DNA of 64,000 nucleotides from Cellulophaga sp. HaHa_2_95 (GTDB taxonomy: Bacteria > Bacteroidota > Bacteroidia > Flavobacteriales > Flavobacteriaceae). The translations under genes were made by a program, and so were the position numbers. Of the stretch, positions 25,288 to 33,918 are shown piece by piece (positions within the stretch are counted from its first letter, which is position 1; the number at the start of each line of letters is the position of its first letter). A model generated the notes under the pieces. The model did no database searches and had not been told where the DNA came from. It worked only from the letters and a program-made list of their open reading frames with translations. Where the stretch lies: the NCBI RefSeq assembly GCF_019278565.1, contig NZ_CP058988.1:930001-994000 (forward strand), in the 5' to 3' direction.

Positions 25288-28050
25288 TTAGAAGTTTAAC
25301 GATAATCCGGCAGATATACCAACGCCATTCTTGTAAGAATTCATTGTAATTTTTTCAGGAATATCTCTGTAGCGTTCAAAGCTAGGGTTTAAGATGTTTT
25401 TAGCATTTAATTTTAATCCAATAGTTTTATTAAACTTGTGGCTAAATACTAAATCTAGCATAGGAACTGCCTTTTCAATAATATTTTCTTGAAAGTTTGT
25501 ACCTATACTATATACTTTGTCACTTTGATAGTTAAAAACTAGAGAAGCAATAGTTTCTTTTTCTTCAAAATCAAATTTATATGAGACATCTGCATTTATG
25601 GTAAAAGGTGATGCACCTTCTAATTCAGAACTACTACCAGTATAATTAAACGAAGTATTGTTCGTGTTGTATTCTAATTTAGTTTTCATAAAGGTAGCAT
25701 TGGCGCCAACACTTATATTGTTTCTTTTAAAATCGTCAGATTCGCTATTAAAAAGATCTAATTTTGTTTCTACTTCTACTCCAAATACAGAGGCATCACC
25801 AGCGTTGTCAAAAGTAAAGTCTCTTTCTATGGAAGAGTTTCTTTCAAGTCTGTTAATTGAGTTTTGAATTAATTTTCCAAATACGCCAACAGCAAATAGT
25901 TCATTTGATTTAGGAAATATTTCAAATTTAACCTCTGCATTATAATTGTCTGATGGTAAAAGTCCAGGATTACCAGATTCTTGGTAATTGATACCTTCAT
26001 AAGCAAAAGGAGCAATCTCTTTAAATTGAGGATAGGTATATGACAAACTACCAGAAGCTCTTAAGTTTATTTTTTCATTCAAAGCATACTTCAAATTCAA
26101 AGAAGGTAAAATATACTGCTTGTCTAAATCAATGCTGCTATTATTTGAAAAACCAGGAAAGCTTATGTTCGTGTTCCAAGTTACATTCATTTTAATATCT
26201 TCCGCTCTAACACCTACGTTAGCTGTGAATTTGTCTGTTAGATTATAAATAGCATCAATATAGGCTGCATGTACTTTTTTATCAGCATCATATAATTGTG
26301 GTAAATACGTTTCTGCATCGTTATTATTTCTACCTCTAGAGGTTTCAATACCAAAAACACCATTGGAAAGGTTTTCTTGGTTAAAAGTATTGTCAAGATT
26401 ATCAAGATCAACAAATGCAGTTCTTGGAGCAGAAAAGTTATGGTCAAAGTAGATGCCATCAAATTTTCGATCTGTAATTCTTCCGTTATATCCTAGAGTT
26501 ACTTTTCCTTTATTTTCAAAACGCTCTCCTAAATATTTTACAGCATTTACGTTTGCAGAGTAATCATTTTCAAACAAATTTCCGTAGAAACGGCTATTAT
26601 CTCTTACCGCATTTTGTGAAATTCTAGTGGTGTTATCATCATTATCTATAATGAAGGTGTTTTTTCTTCGGTCTGGTTCGTCGTTATATATAGAACTGTA
26701 TCCAAGAGATGCGTTAACGTCAATAGTTTCTCCAAACTTATGGTTAGATAAAAGTTGATTAACAAAAAGTCTATTTTGTACTTCAGTTTGTAATAGTAAG
26801 TTTACAAGTCTATTGTCATCTTCACCTCTACCTATATCTGTGGTTGTTCCCGTGAAATCTTCTATTTTTTGGTTGTTAGAATGAACAAATAAGTGATTAA
26901 AACTTAATTTGTGGTTGGCATTGATCTTATACACCAAATTTCCCATCAACATTTTAGAGGCATTGTAGTTGTATGTTTTAGTATCGAATTGTGATCCAGT
27001 ATTTCCAACATCAATGACGTTTTCTGAAACACCATCTTGAAAGCTGTACTTATTATCAAAAGATCCTACTAAGAAGAAACTTATAGTACTTTCGTCAGAT
27101 ACTTGAAATTTCTTTCCGTAATTTATTGATAATCCTAAATTTGGACTTGCCGTATTTGTTTCAGGAGTAAAACCGTTAGAAAAGCTATATACTGTTAAGT
27201 CTCTAACGTTATGTTTTGTGTCTGTGTTTACGCCTACCCAATTAGCGCCATCAATATTTTTGAAGTCTTTAAAGGTGGTTTGTGAATTATAGCCTGAAGA
27301 GATTCCTACTTTAAATAGGGAAGAAGTAGTCATTTCTCTACTTACAATATCAATGTTAGCACCCGCTACATCAGAAGATAAGTTGGCGGAAAATGATTTA
27401 GAGATCCCTACGTTTTCAATAATATCAGTACCAAAAAGTGATAAATCTATGTTCTTGTCTCCTGGATCATTAGAAGGTAATGGCAGTCCGTTGAAAGTAG
27501 TGCTGTTATAACGATCACCTAAACCTCTAACGTAAATTTTACTAGAACCTTCTTTTTTATTTACGCCCGTTACTTTGGTGGTCGCATCTGCAGCATCAGA
27601 GACAGCTTTCTTAGCTAGTTCTTGTGCTCCAATAGCTGTTTTTATTTCTACAGCTCTTTTTTGATCTAATAATAAAGCTGCTTCAGAATCTTTTCTTGTA
27701 GTGGTAGTTACCACAACTTCGTCTAGAGACATTCCTTCACTAGCTGCCATCGGTACATTAATGGTTGTCACTTTTCCGGCCTCTATAGCTACGTTAGGAA
27801 TTTCTATAGTTTCATATCCTAAATAACTAAACACAATACTATAGGTTCCAGGATCAACATTTGCTATTTCATACAAACCGTCAAAATCTGTAGTGGTACC
27901 TTTTGTTGTTCCTTTTATTAATACGTTGGCAAATGCCAGTGGTTCGTCGCTTGCTTCTTTGTCAATTACAGTACCCACGACACTTCCTTTGTCTTGAGCG
28001 TATGATAATGTAGATACTATTAAGAATAGCGATACTAATAAATACTTCAT
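25288..28050 (-). CDS. TonB-dependent outer-membrane receptor with CarboxypepD_reg-like domain
   Basis: A 920-residue outer-membrane transporter. It has a signal peptide (1-18) and an N-terminal carboxypeptidase-regulatory-like beta-sandwich (about 22-105, GTVIDKEASDEPLAFANVLIKGT). The plug domain has SKIYVRGLGDRYNSTTFNG (about 168-186) and LPLPSNDPGDKNIDLS. The 22-strand-type barrel ends in GLSLNF with a C-terminal Phe. No SusD partner is adjacent, so this is probably not a polysaccharide-utilisation locus. It is divergent from a PhoB/PhoR-type pair, and five TGTTA repeats lie between them, suggesting control by that regulator. Phosphate-related or metal-related uptake is an inference only. 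Confidence 0.9.
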   Translation of the reverse strand: MKYLLVSLFLIVSTLSYAQDKGSVVGTVIDKEASDEPLAFANVLIKGTTKGTTTDFDGLYEIANVDPGTYSIVFSYLGYETIEIPNVAIEAGKVTTINVPMAASEGMSLDEVVVTTTTRKDSEAALLLDQKRAVEIKTAIGAQELAKKAVSDAADATTKVTGVNKKEGSSKIYVRGLGDRYNSTTFNGLPLPSNDPGDKNIDLSLFGTDIIENVGISKSFSANLSSDVAGANIDIVSREMTTSSLFKVGISSGYNSQTTFKDFKNIDGANWVGVNTDTKHNVRDLTVYSFSNGFTPETNTASPNLGLSINYGKKFQVSDESTISFFLVGSFDNKYSFQDGVSENVIDVGNTGSQFDTKTYNYNASKMLMGNLVYKINANHKLSFNHLFVHSNNQKIEDFTGTTTDIGRGEDDNRLVNLLLQTEVQNRLFVNQLLSNHKFGETIDVNASLGYSSIYNDEPDRRKNTFIIDNDDNTTRISQNAVRDNSRFYGNLFENDYSANVNAVKYLGERFENKGKVTLGYNGRITDRKFDGIYFDHNFSAPRTAFVDLDNLDNTFNQENLSNGVFGIETSRGRNNNDAETYLPQLYDADKKVHAAYIDAIYNLTDKFTANVGVRAEDIKMNVTWNTNISFPGFSNNSSIDLDKQYILPSLNLKYALNEKINLRASGSLSYTYPQFKEIAPFAYEGINYQESGNPGLLPSDNYNAEVKFEIFPKSNELFAVGVFGKLIQNSINRLERNSSIERDFTFDNAGDASVFGVEVETKLDLFNSESDDFKRNNISVGANATFMKTKLEYNTNNTSFNYTGSSSELEGASPFTINADVSYKFDFEEKETIASLVFNYQSDKVYSIGTNFQENIIEKAVPMLDLVFSHKFNKTIGLKLNAKNILNPSFERYRDIPEKITMNSYKNGVGISAGLSLNF

Positions 28051-28101
28051 TTTATTTTTGTCTTTTTACGCGGCAAAGAACGCTCGGTAGGGTAAAAGTG
28101 A

Positions 28102-28169
28102 TGTTACCTGTATGTTAAAGATTTATTTTTTAAGTGTTATCTTAATGTTATGATATTAAATCAATGTTA
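28102..28169. promoter_or_regulatory. Array of TGTTA direct repeats, Pho-box-like operator
   Basis: TGTTA occurs at 28102, 28113, 28135, 28146 and 28165. The successive distances are 11, 22, 11 and 19 bases, in the gap between the TonB receptor and the response-regulator gene. PhoB-family regulators bind direct repeats with an 11-base period, so this is a likely operator for the adjacent regulator. The match is to the spacing rule, not to the E. coli Pho-box sequence. Confidence 0.6.
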
Positions 28170-28317
28170 AGGGCTTTAGTCGTAATTGTATTATCTTTAC
28201 TTTTGAGCGATTAACCAACTAAGAGACTTTAGTGGTAGAAGTTGCAAGTTATTGATATACAGTGATAAAAGTGTGATTTGTGCCGTGTAAAGTACCAGAA
28301 TCTAATTCAAGTATCAA

Positions 28318-29004
28318 ATGAAAAAAAAGGACATTAGAATATTATTGGTAGACGATGAGCCAGATATTCTTGAGATTTTAAGCTACAACCTAAGTGCAGA
28401 AGGCTACGATGTGTTTACTGCAAAAAACGGTGTGGAAGGAGTAGCTAAGGCAAAAAAGAAACAGCCACATTTGATTATATTAGATGTCATGATGCCAGAA
28501 ATGGATGGTATTGAAGCTTGTGAAATCATAAGAAATACGCCAGGTTTAGAAGAAACCATTATTACCTTTTTAACGGCACGTAGTGAAGATTACTCGCAAG
28601 TAGCAGGTTTTGATGCTGGTGCAGATGATTATATTACCAAGCCTATAAAGCCAAAAGTCTTTGTGAGTAAAGTAAAGGCTTTATTAAGACGTTTAAAAGA
28701 TGAAGAAGCTGCTGCTGAAGATATTGTAAAAGTAGGGAACATTGTCATAAACCGTGAAGAGTATAAGATTGTAAATGACGGTGAAGAACTAATTCTACCA
28801 AGAAAAGAGTTTGAGTTGTTATCATTACTAACATCTAAACCCAACAAAGTTTTTAAAAGAGAGGTAATCTTAGATAAAGTGTGGGGTAATGAAGTTGTTG
28901 TAGGCGGTAGAACTATTGACGTACATATTAGAAAGCTTCGTGAAAAAATAGGAGATGATCATTTTAAAACAGTAAAAGGCGTAGGGTATAAGTTTGTGTT
29001 ATAA
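28318..29004 (+). CDS. PhoB/OmpR-family response regulator
   Basis: A 228-residue regulator. The N-terminal receiver domain has acidic pocket Asp12-Asp13, phospho-acceptor Asp56 in LIILDVMMPEMDG, a TAR switch Thr near 84-86 and Lys in DYITKPIKP (about 105). The C-terminal winged-helix DNA-binding domain (about 130-228) has LILPRKEFELLSLL and RTIDVHIRKLREKIG. The stop overlaps the start of the histidine kinase gene by one base (TAATG), so the two are translationally coupled. The receiver/effector sequence resembles PhoB of Bacteroidota. The likely targets are the divergent TonB receptor and perhaps the beta-helix lipoprotein. Confidence 0.94.
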   Translation: MKKKDIRILLVDDEPDILEILSYNLSAEGYDVFTAKNGVEGVAKAKKKQPHLIILDVMMPEMDGIEACEIIRNTPGLEETIITFLTARSEDYSQVAGFDAGADDYITKPIKPKVFVSKVKALLRRLKDEEAAAEDIVKVGNIVINREEYKIVNDGEELILPRKEFELLSLLTSKPNKVFKREVILDKVWGNEVVVGGRTIDVHIRKLREKIGDDHFKTVKGVGYKFVL

Positions 29005-30071
29005 TGGCGATATCCTTTAAAAAATCATACAAATTTGCATTTCGTTCAGCAACCTATATTACCGTAGCGCTGACATTATTTTTGGGCAGTTTCTTATGGC
29101 TTAAGAATGAATTAGATTGGTTGCTTCTAATTGTGTTTGTGCTTATTACGTTTAACATTTGTTTTTTTGTAATTCAACTCCGAGTAGAAAAGTTTATCTA
29201 TAAACGAATCAAAAGAATTTACGACGATGTATCGTTGTTAGAGTCTTCTAGTTTGGCTTCTAGAACGGTAACCACCGATATGGGTACCCTTACTTCTGAA
29301 ATTGAAAAATTTGCAAAAGACAAGAAAATAGAAATAGATACACTTAAAATCAGGGAAGAATACCGTCGTGATTTTATAGGAAATGTTTCCCATGAATTAA
29401 AAACGCCATTGTTTACAGTACAAGGCTATATTCTTACTTTATTAGATGGTGCTGCGGATGACAAAGCACTTCGAAAAAAATACCTGCAACGCGCAAGTAA
29501 AGGAGTAGACCGTTTAATTTACATTGTTAAAGACTTAGATTTAATTACGAAGTTAGAAGTAGGCGACCTTAATGTGGAGTTGTGTGAGTTTAATATCGTA
29601 GAATTAATCCAAAATGTGTTTGATCTTTTAGAAATGAAAGCGGCTAAAAAGAATATTTCACTCACCTTTGATATGAAATATAAGACGCCTATTTTGGTGA
29701 ATGCAGATAAAGAGAAAATTCAACAAGTAGTTACAAACCTACTAGTGAACTCTATTAAATATGGTCACGAAAATGGTACTACAGAAGTAAGTGTAGAGAA
29801 CCTTATTAAAAATAAGGTAATTGTTAGGGTGACGGATAATGGAGAAGGAATTTCAAAACAGAATATACCAAGACTTTTTGAGCGCTTTTATCGTGTTGAT
29901 AAGAGTGGTAGTAGAGAAGAGGGCGGTTCTGGTTTAGGCTTGTCTATCGTGAAACATATTATAGAGGCGCATAATGAGCGTATTTACGTAGAGAGCGTAC
30001 TAGGTGTAGGGTCTGAGTTCTCGTTTACTCTAGAGAAAGTAGCTCCCAAAGAAACGGCTGTAAAAGGCTAA
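29004..30071 (+). CDS. Sensor histidine kinase, PhoR-like
   Basis: The 355-residue membrane kinase has two TM helices (about 13-30 and 37-56) with only a very short periplasmic loop, as in PhoR-type sensors. It lacks a large periplasmic sensor domain. The HisKA domain holds FIGNVSHELKTPL with phospho-His at residue 130. The HATPase_c domain has N box VTNLLVNSIKYG (about 248), G1 DNGEGIS (about 281) and G2 GGSGLGLSIV (about 311). It is coupled to the response regulator upstream. With so little periplasmic sequence, the signal may come from a membrane or cytoplasmic partner. Confidence 0.93.
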   Translation: MAISFKKSYKFAFRSATYITVALTLFLGSFLWLKNELDWLLLIVFVLITFNICFFVIQLRVEKFIYKRIKRIYDDVSLLESSSLASRTVTTDMGTLTSEIEKFAKDKKIEIDTLKIREEYRRDFIGNVSHELKTPLFTVQGYILTLLDGAADDKALRKKYLQRASKGVDRLIYIVKDLDLITKLEVGDLNVELCEFNIVELIQNVFDLLEMKAAKKNISLTFDMKYKTPILVNADKEKIQQVVTNLLVNSIKYGHENGTTEVSVENLIKNKVIVRVTDNGEGISKQNIPRLFERFYRVDKSGSREEGGSGLGLSIVKHIIEAHNERIYVESVLGVGSEFSFTLEKVAPKETAVKG

Positions 30072-30128
30072 AGATTCTTTTGTTTAGATATTCTCCACAT
30101 TGCATCATTCTTAATGCTAAGATTTTAG

Positions 30129-30136
30129 TAGTTTTG
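30129..30136 (+). promoter_or_regulatory. Flavobacterial -7 promoter box upstream of trmB
   Basis: TAGTTTTG fits TAnnTTTG and lies 23 bases before the GTG start at 30160. The nearest TTG (30100-30102) is about 26 bases upstream, a little far for a -33 element. Confidence 0.4.
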
Positions 30137-30159
30137 CCGATTCAATTAATATTGCAAAA

Positions 30160-30831
30160 GTGGGGAGTAAAAACAAGTTAAGAAGGTTTAGAGAGAACGA
30201 TACATTTGAAAACGTTCTTCAGCCTGATAGAGACGATGTTCAGAAGGGGTTGTGTGATTTAAAAGGAAAATGGAGTGCGTTTTTCAAGAATGATAATCCA
30301 ATTGTTTTAGAGTTAGGTTGTGGTAAAGGTGAGTATACCATTGGTTTAGCAAAACAAAATAAAGATAAAAATTTTATAGGTGTTGATATTAAGGGAGCAC
30401 GTTTTTGGCGTGGTGCTAAAACAGCAAAAGAAGAAGGCTTAGATAATGTAGCTTTCTTAAGAACCCAAATAGAGTTGATTGATTTACTTTTTGAAGAGAA
30501 TGAAGTTTCTGAAATTTGGATTACATTCCCAGATCCGCAAATTAAGTACAAGCGCACAAAACACAGACTTACCAACAAACTGTTTTTAGATAAATACAAT
30601 CATATTTTAAACAAAGATGGTGTTGTAAATTTAAAGACAGATAGCGAATTTATGCACGGTTATACCCTAGGGCTTTTACACGGTTTAGGCCTTGAAGTAA
30701 TTTACGCCAATCATGATGTGTATAAGAATGAGGGAAGTCCTAAGGAAGTTTTAACCATACAAACCTTCTACGAAAATCAGTATCTTGAGAAAGGAAAACC
30801 TATTACTTTTACTCAATTTAAAGTCAATTAA
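30160..30831 (+). CDS. trmB: tRNA (guanine-N7)-methyltransferase
   Basis: Methylates N7 of G46 in the tRNA variable loop using S-adenosylmethionine. The 223-residue protein begins GSKNKLRRFRENDTFENV, the normal TrmB N-terminus. It has the SAM-binding loop VLELGCGKGEYTIGLA (about 48-63) and NFIGVDIKGARFWRGAKTA (about 70-88). The signature WITFPDPQIKYKRTKHRLT (about 124-142) includes catalytic and tRNA-binding residues. The start codon is GTG; no in-frame ATG is near, and family alignment supports it. It precedes the LysE-type gene by three bases, so they are probably in one operon. Confidence 0.96.
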   Translation: MGSKNKLRRFRENDTFENVLQPDRDDVQKGLCDLKGKWSAFFKNDNPIVLELGCGKGEYTIGLAKQNKDKNFIGVDIKGARFWRGAKTAKEEGLDNVAFLRTQIELIDLLFEENEVSEIWITFPDPQIKYKRTKHRLTNKLFLDKYNHILNKDGVVNLKTDSEFMHGYTLGLLHGLGLEVIYANHDVYKNEGSPKEVLTIQTFYENQYLEKGKPITFTQFKVN

Positions 30832-30834
30832 CCA

Positions 30835-31464
30835 ATGACGCATTTGTTTATTTTATTTTTTGCGACCTTTTCGGCTGCCTTTATAGCTACCGTGCCACCT
30901 GGGTTGTTAAATATGAATGCGGCAAAAACAAGCGTTGAAAAAGGAAAATTAAACGGTATTATTTTTAGTCTTGGTGTTTCTACCATGATTATGATTCAGG
31001 CCTATATTGCCGTGCTTATTTCTAAGTATTTACACAATCATCCGGAGGTAGTTGCTGTTTTATTAAAAATAGCACTTGTCGTATTTGCTTTTTTGTGTGT
31101 GTATTTCTTTATCTTAGGAAAGAGAAATAAACCCAAAAAGCAGAAAACTATTAATGTTAGTAAAAAGAATAGCTTTTTCAAAGGCGTTCTTCTTGCTGCC
31201 ATAAACTTACTTACAATTCCGTATTATAGCGGACTTAATGCCATGTGGAAAGCCTCTGGGTGGATTAAGTTTGAGCTTACCGATATTGTGATCTTTATAC
31301 TGGCAGCGGGTACAGGAACCTTTGCTGTACTCTATTTTTATACCCTATATTTCTTTAAATTAGAAGCAAAGAACAATACCTTTTCAAGAAACTCTAATTA
31401 TATTTTAAGCGGTTTAATGGGGCTTTTGTTTATAATTACATTGTTTAGAATATTTAACCAATAA
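30835..31464 (+). CDS. LysE-family translocator
   Basis: A 209-residue inner-membrane protein with six hydrophobic segments. It begins LFILFFATFSAAFIATVPPGLLNMNAAKTSVEKG; the PPGLLNM(N)AA element near residues 21-31 matches the conserved PGP-type motif of LysE/RhtB amino-acid exporters. A charged loop (about 100-115) separates the two halves. The substrate is not evident; LysE/RhtB members export lysine, arginine, homoserine and related compounds. It sits three bases after trmB and two before the alkyltransferase-like gene, so these genes form a tight operon without an obvious common function. Confidence 0.83.
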   Translation: MTHLFILFFATFSAAFIATVPPGLLNMNAAKTSVEKGKLNGIIFSLGVSTMIMIQAYIAVLISKYLHNHPEVVAVLLKIALVVFAFLCVYFFILGKRNKPKKQKTINVSKKNSFFKGVLLAAINLLTIPYYSGLNAMWKASGWIKFELTDIVIFILAAGTGTFAVLYFYTLYFFKLEAKNNTFSRNSNYILSGLMGLLFIITLFRIFNQ

Positions 31465-31466
31465 AA

Positions 31467-31811
31467 ATGGAAGAAGAATCTAAAAATTTCTTTCACAAAG
31501 TACATCAAGTGGCTAAGTTAATACCTTATGGCCGCGTAACTTTTTACGGGGCTATTGCAAAATATTTAGGTGCAGCAAGAAGTGCAAGAATGGTAGGTTG
31601 GGCCATGAATGCGTCTCATAATTTAGAAGATGTTCCGGCGCACAGGGTGGTCAATAAACAAGGGTTATTAACTGGGAAACACCATTTTGATGGCACCAAT
31701 CTCATGCAGCAACTTTTAGAGAGTGAAGGCGTTGAGGTGGTAGAAAATCAGATTCAGAATCTGGACACGCTTTTTTGGGATCCTTTTCTAGAGTTAGATA
31801 CAGAGCTGTAA
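31467..31811 (+). CDS. Alkyltransferase-like protein (MGMT fold without the active-site Cys)
   Basis: The 114-residue protein has the DNA-binding domain of O6-alkylguanine-DNA alkyltransferase: IPYGRVTFYGAIAKYLG (about 18-34), SARMVGWAMNAS (about 37-48). In true alkyltransferases the next motif is PCHR; here it reads VPAHRVVN (about 55-62), with Ala in place of the methyl-accepting Cys. That places it with alkyltransferase-like (ATL) proteins, which in known cases bind alkylated bases and hand them to nucleotide excision repair; well-known ATLs carry Trp there. It therefore cannot work by the usual suicide transfer. It is the last gene of the trmB operon. Confidence 0.88.
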   Translation: MEEESKNFFHKVHQVAKLIPYGRVTFYGAIAKYLGAARSARMVGWAMNASHNLEDVPAHRVVNKQGLLTGKHHFDGTNLMQQLLESEGVEVVENQIQNLDTLFWDPFLELDTEL

Positions 31812-32049
31812 TCGTGCGTTTCGAATATAACCATTAGGATCGCGTACCAAATAGAAGAATCTTATCTAACAATGTTATATTTCAATTTCTAGTTTTCTTA
31901 ATATACTTTCTAAACCGTATCTTTGTAGGATAAATTTCAATTTGTTACATCGGAATTTAATAGCGTAATTATCGGACTCTTTTTTGAGTTTTTTTGAAAT
32001 GAATTCATGAAAATTACGTCATACAATTAAACAGCAGTAAAACACTCAG

Positions 32050-33198
32050 ATGAAATTAGAAAAAAAAGATGTTCTTAAAGCTTTAGAACAAATTACAGTA
32101 CCAGGAGAAGGTAAGAACATGGTAGAAAGCGGTGCTGTAAAAAATATTCAGATTTTTGGTGATGAGGTTGAAGTAGATATTACTATTGCAAACCCAAGTC
32201 TTCAAGCAAGAAAGAAAACCGAAGTAGAGATTTTAAAAATCATCCATAAAGAGGTTTACGAAAAAGCAAAAATAAAGATTAACGTTAAAGTTGAAGCTCC
32301 TGCTGCTGCAGATAAGCCTAAGACTAACGAAATAAAAGGGAAGCCACTTCCTGGAATAAAAAATATTATTGCCGTAGCATCAGGTAAAGGTGGTGTAGGG
32401 AAATCTACCGTAACTGCAAATTTAGCAGTAACCTTAGCAAAAATGGGCTTTAAAGTTGGCTTATTGGACGCGGATATTTATGGGCCATCAATGCCTATTA
32501 TGTTTGATGTTGCTATGGAGAAACCTTTGGCGGTAACCATAGAAGGAAAATCTAAAATGAAACCGGTAGAGAGTTACGGCGTTAAGCTTCTTTCTATTGG
32601 CTTTTTTACCCAACCTAACCAAGCGGTAATTTGGAGAGGGCCAATGGCTTCTAAGGCATTAAATCAAATGATTTTTGATGCACACTGGGGAGAAATAGAT
32701 TTTATGTTGATAGATTTACCTCCAGGAACTGGAGATATACATTTAAGTATTATGCAAGCCATGCCAGTAACCGGTGCTGTTGTAGTGAGTACTCCGCAAG
32801 AGGTAGCTTTAGCAGATGCTCGTAAAGGTGTTGCTATGTTTCAACAAGACTCTATTAACGTACCTGTATTAGGTATCGTTGAAAATATGGCGTATTTTAC
32901 TCCAGAAGAGATGCCAGATAATAAATATTACATCTTTGGAAAAGAAGGTGCTAAGCATTTATCTGAAGACTTAAAAGTGCCTTTCTTAGGAGAGATTCCT
33001 TTGGTACAAAGTATACGTGAAGCGGGAGATGTAGGTAGGCCAGCAGCAATGCAAGTAGGTACGCCTATAGCAAATGCTTTTGAAGAAATTACTAAAAACG
33101 TGGTACAAGAAGTGGTAAATAGAAATGAAGAGTTACCACCTACAGAGGCAATTAAAATAACGACTATGGCGGGGTGCTCGCCAGTAAAAAAGAAATAA
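32050..33198 (+). CDS. Mrp/ApbC-family iron-sulfur cluster carrier ATPase
   Basis: A 382-residue cytoplasmic P-loop ATPase. The N-terminal DUF59/MIP18 domain (about 1-85) is followed by the deviant Walker A ASGKGGVGKSTVTANLA (about 114-130). DADIYGPSMP (about 144-153) and DLPPGTGD (about 221-228) come next. Mrp proteins bind and deliver Fe-S clusters as dimers through a CxxC motif after ENM. Here that region reads ENMAYFTPEEMPDNKYYIFG (about 278-297) with no cysteine. A single Cys remains near the C-terminus (MAGCSPVKKK). nifU-C and ferredoxin genes follow, so an Fe-S role is well supported by context. Confidence 0.92.
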   Translation: MKLEKKDVLKALEQITVPGEGKNMVESGAVKNIQIFGDEVEVDITIANPSLQARKKTEVEILKIIHKEVYEKAKIKINVKVEAPAAADKPKTNEIKGKPLPGIKNIIAVASGKGGVGKSTVTANLAVTLAKMGFKVGLLDADIYGPSMPIMFDVAMEKPLAVTIEGKSKMKPVESYGVKLLSIGFFTQPNQAVIWRGPMASKALNQMIFDAHWGEIDFMLIDLPPGTGDIHLSIMQAMPVTGAVVVSTPQEVALADARKGVAMFQQDSINVPVLGIVENMAYFTPEEMPDNKYYIFGKEGAKHLSEDLKVPFLGEIPLVQSIREAGDVGRPAAMQVGTPIANAFEEITKNVVQEVVNRNEELPPTEAIKITTMAGCSPVKKK

Positions 33199-33200
33199 TT

Positions 33201-33440
33201 ATGACATCAGAAGAAGTAAAATTAAATGTAGAAAAAGCGCTAGAAGAAATTAGGCCTTTTTTACAAAGTGATGGAGGTGATATTTCATTAATTTCTATAG
33301 ATAACGATACTTCTGTAAAAGTTAGATTAGAAGGTGCGTGTATTGGGTGCTCTGTAAATCAAATGACTTTAAAAAGTGGTGTTGAAATGACCATAAAAAA
33401 GTACGCCCCTCAAATTGAAGAGGTGATCAATGTTGCTTAA
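33201..33440 (+). CDS. NifU C-terminal domain Fe-S scaffold protein (NfuA/Nfu type)
   Basis: The 79-residue protein is a lone NifU-C domain: ALEEIRPFLQSDGGDISLI (about 9-27) and then LEGACIGCSVNQMTLKSGVE with the CxxC cluster-binding pair (about 48-51). Nfu proteins hold a 4Fe-4S cluster at a dimer interface and pass it to apo-proteins. I start it at the ATG at 33201, two bases after the mrp stop; the frame runs nine codons further into mrp but without family character. A terminator follows at 33466-33502. Confidence 0.93.
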   Translation: MTSEEVKLNVEKALEEIRPFLQSDGGDISLISIDNDTSVKVRLEGACIGCSVNQMTLKSGVEMTIKKYAPQIEEVINVA

Positions 33441-33465
33441 TTAGTTTTATAAAAATATAAAGTAC

Positions 33466-33502
33466 AATTCCCTTAGTCTTGAAAATGACTACGGGAATTT
33501 TT
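33466..33502 (+). terminator. Intrinsic terminator after nifU-C
   Basis: AATTCCC..AGTC and GACT..GGGAATT pair with a small internal loop, followed by TTTTTAA. It separates the mrp/nifU-C transcript from the ferredoxin gene, although partial read-through is likely. Confidence 0.75.
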
Positions 33503-33516
33503 AATAGGATATAACC

Positions 33517-33846
33517 ATGGCCGATATAAAAATAAAAATCACAGACCGAGAAGGAGTAACGCATGAGGTAGATGCGCCAACAGATATGAATATGAATGTT
33601 ATGGAATTGGTTCGTGCATATGAATTAGCTCCAGAAGGTACTATTGGTGTGTGTGGTGGTATGGCAATGTGCGCTTCTTGTCAATGTTACGTTTTAAATG
33701 ATGTAGCATTGCCTGAAAAGTCTGATGATGAGGATGCTATGTTAGCAGAAGCATTTTATGTAAAAGATAACAGCCGTTTAGGATGTCAAATACACCTTTC
33801 TGAAGATTTAGAAGGGCTAGAATTAGAATTGGCTCCTGAGAGTTAA
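33517..33846 (+). CDS. 2Fe-2S ferredoxin (adrenodoxin/Fdx type)
   Basis: The 109-residue protein has the adrenodoxin-type cluster motif: GVCGGMAMCASCQCYV (Cys about 45, 51, 54, with a further Cys at 56) and the fourth ligand in RLGCQIHLSEDLEGLELEL (about 91). It is a low-potential electron carrier in the cytoplasm. With Mrp and NifU-C just upstream, a role in Fe-S cluster assembly or as electron donor to a monooxygenase is likely. It is followed by a strong terminator shared with the convergent ABC transporter gene. Confidence 0.93.
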   Translation: MADIKIKITDREGVTHEVDAPTDMNMNVMELVRAYELAPEGTIGVCGGMAMCASCQCYVLNDVALPEKSDDEDAMLAEAFYVKDNSRLGCQIHLSEDLEGLELELAPES

Positions 33847-33863
33847 TCCCTAAATAAAAATTT

Positions 33864-33912
33864 TTAAAAGGCTAGTTTAAGATGATCTTATCGTTTTAAA
33901 CTAGCCTTTTTT
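33864..33912. terminator. Bidirectional terminator between ferredoxin and ABC exporter genes
   Basis: AAAAGGCTAGTTTAA and TTAAACTAGCCTTTT form a long stem with T- and A-runs on the flanks, between two convergent genes. Confidence 0.9.
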
Positions 33913-33918
33913 ATACCC

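Noticed and set aside
25288..28050. Polysaccharide utilisation locus built on the TonB receptor
   Set aside because: There is no SusD-like gene, no glycoside hydrolase and no hybrid two-component or anti-sigma regulator beside it.
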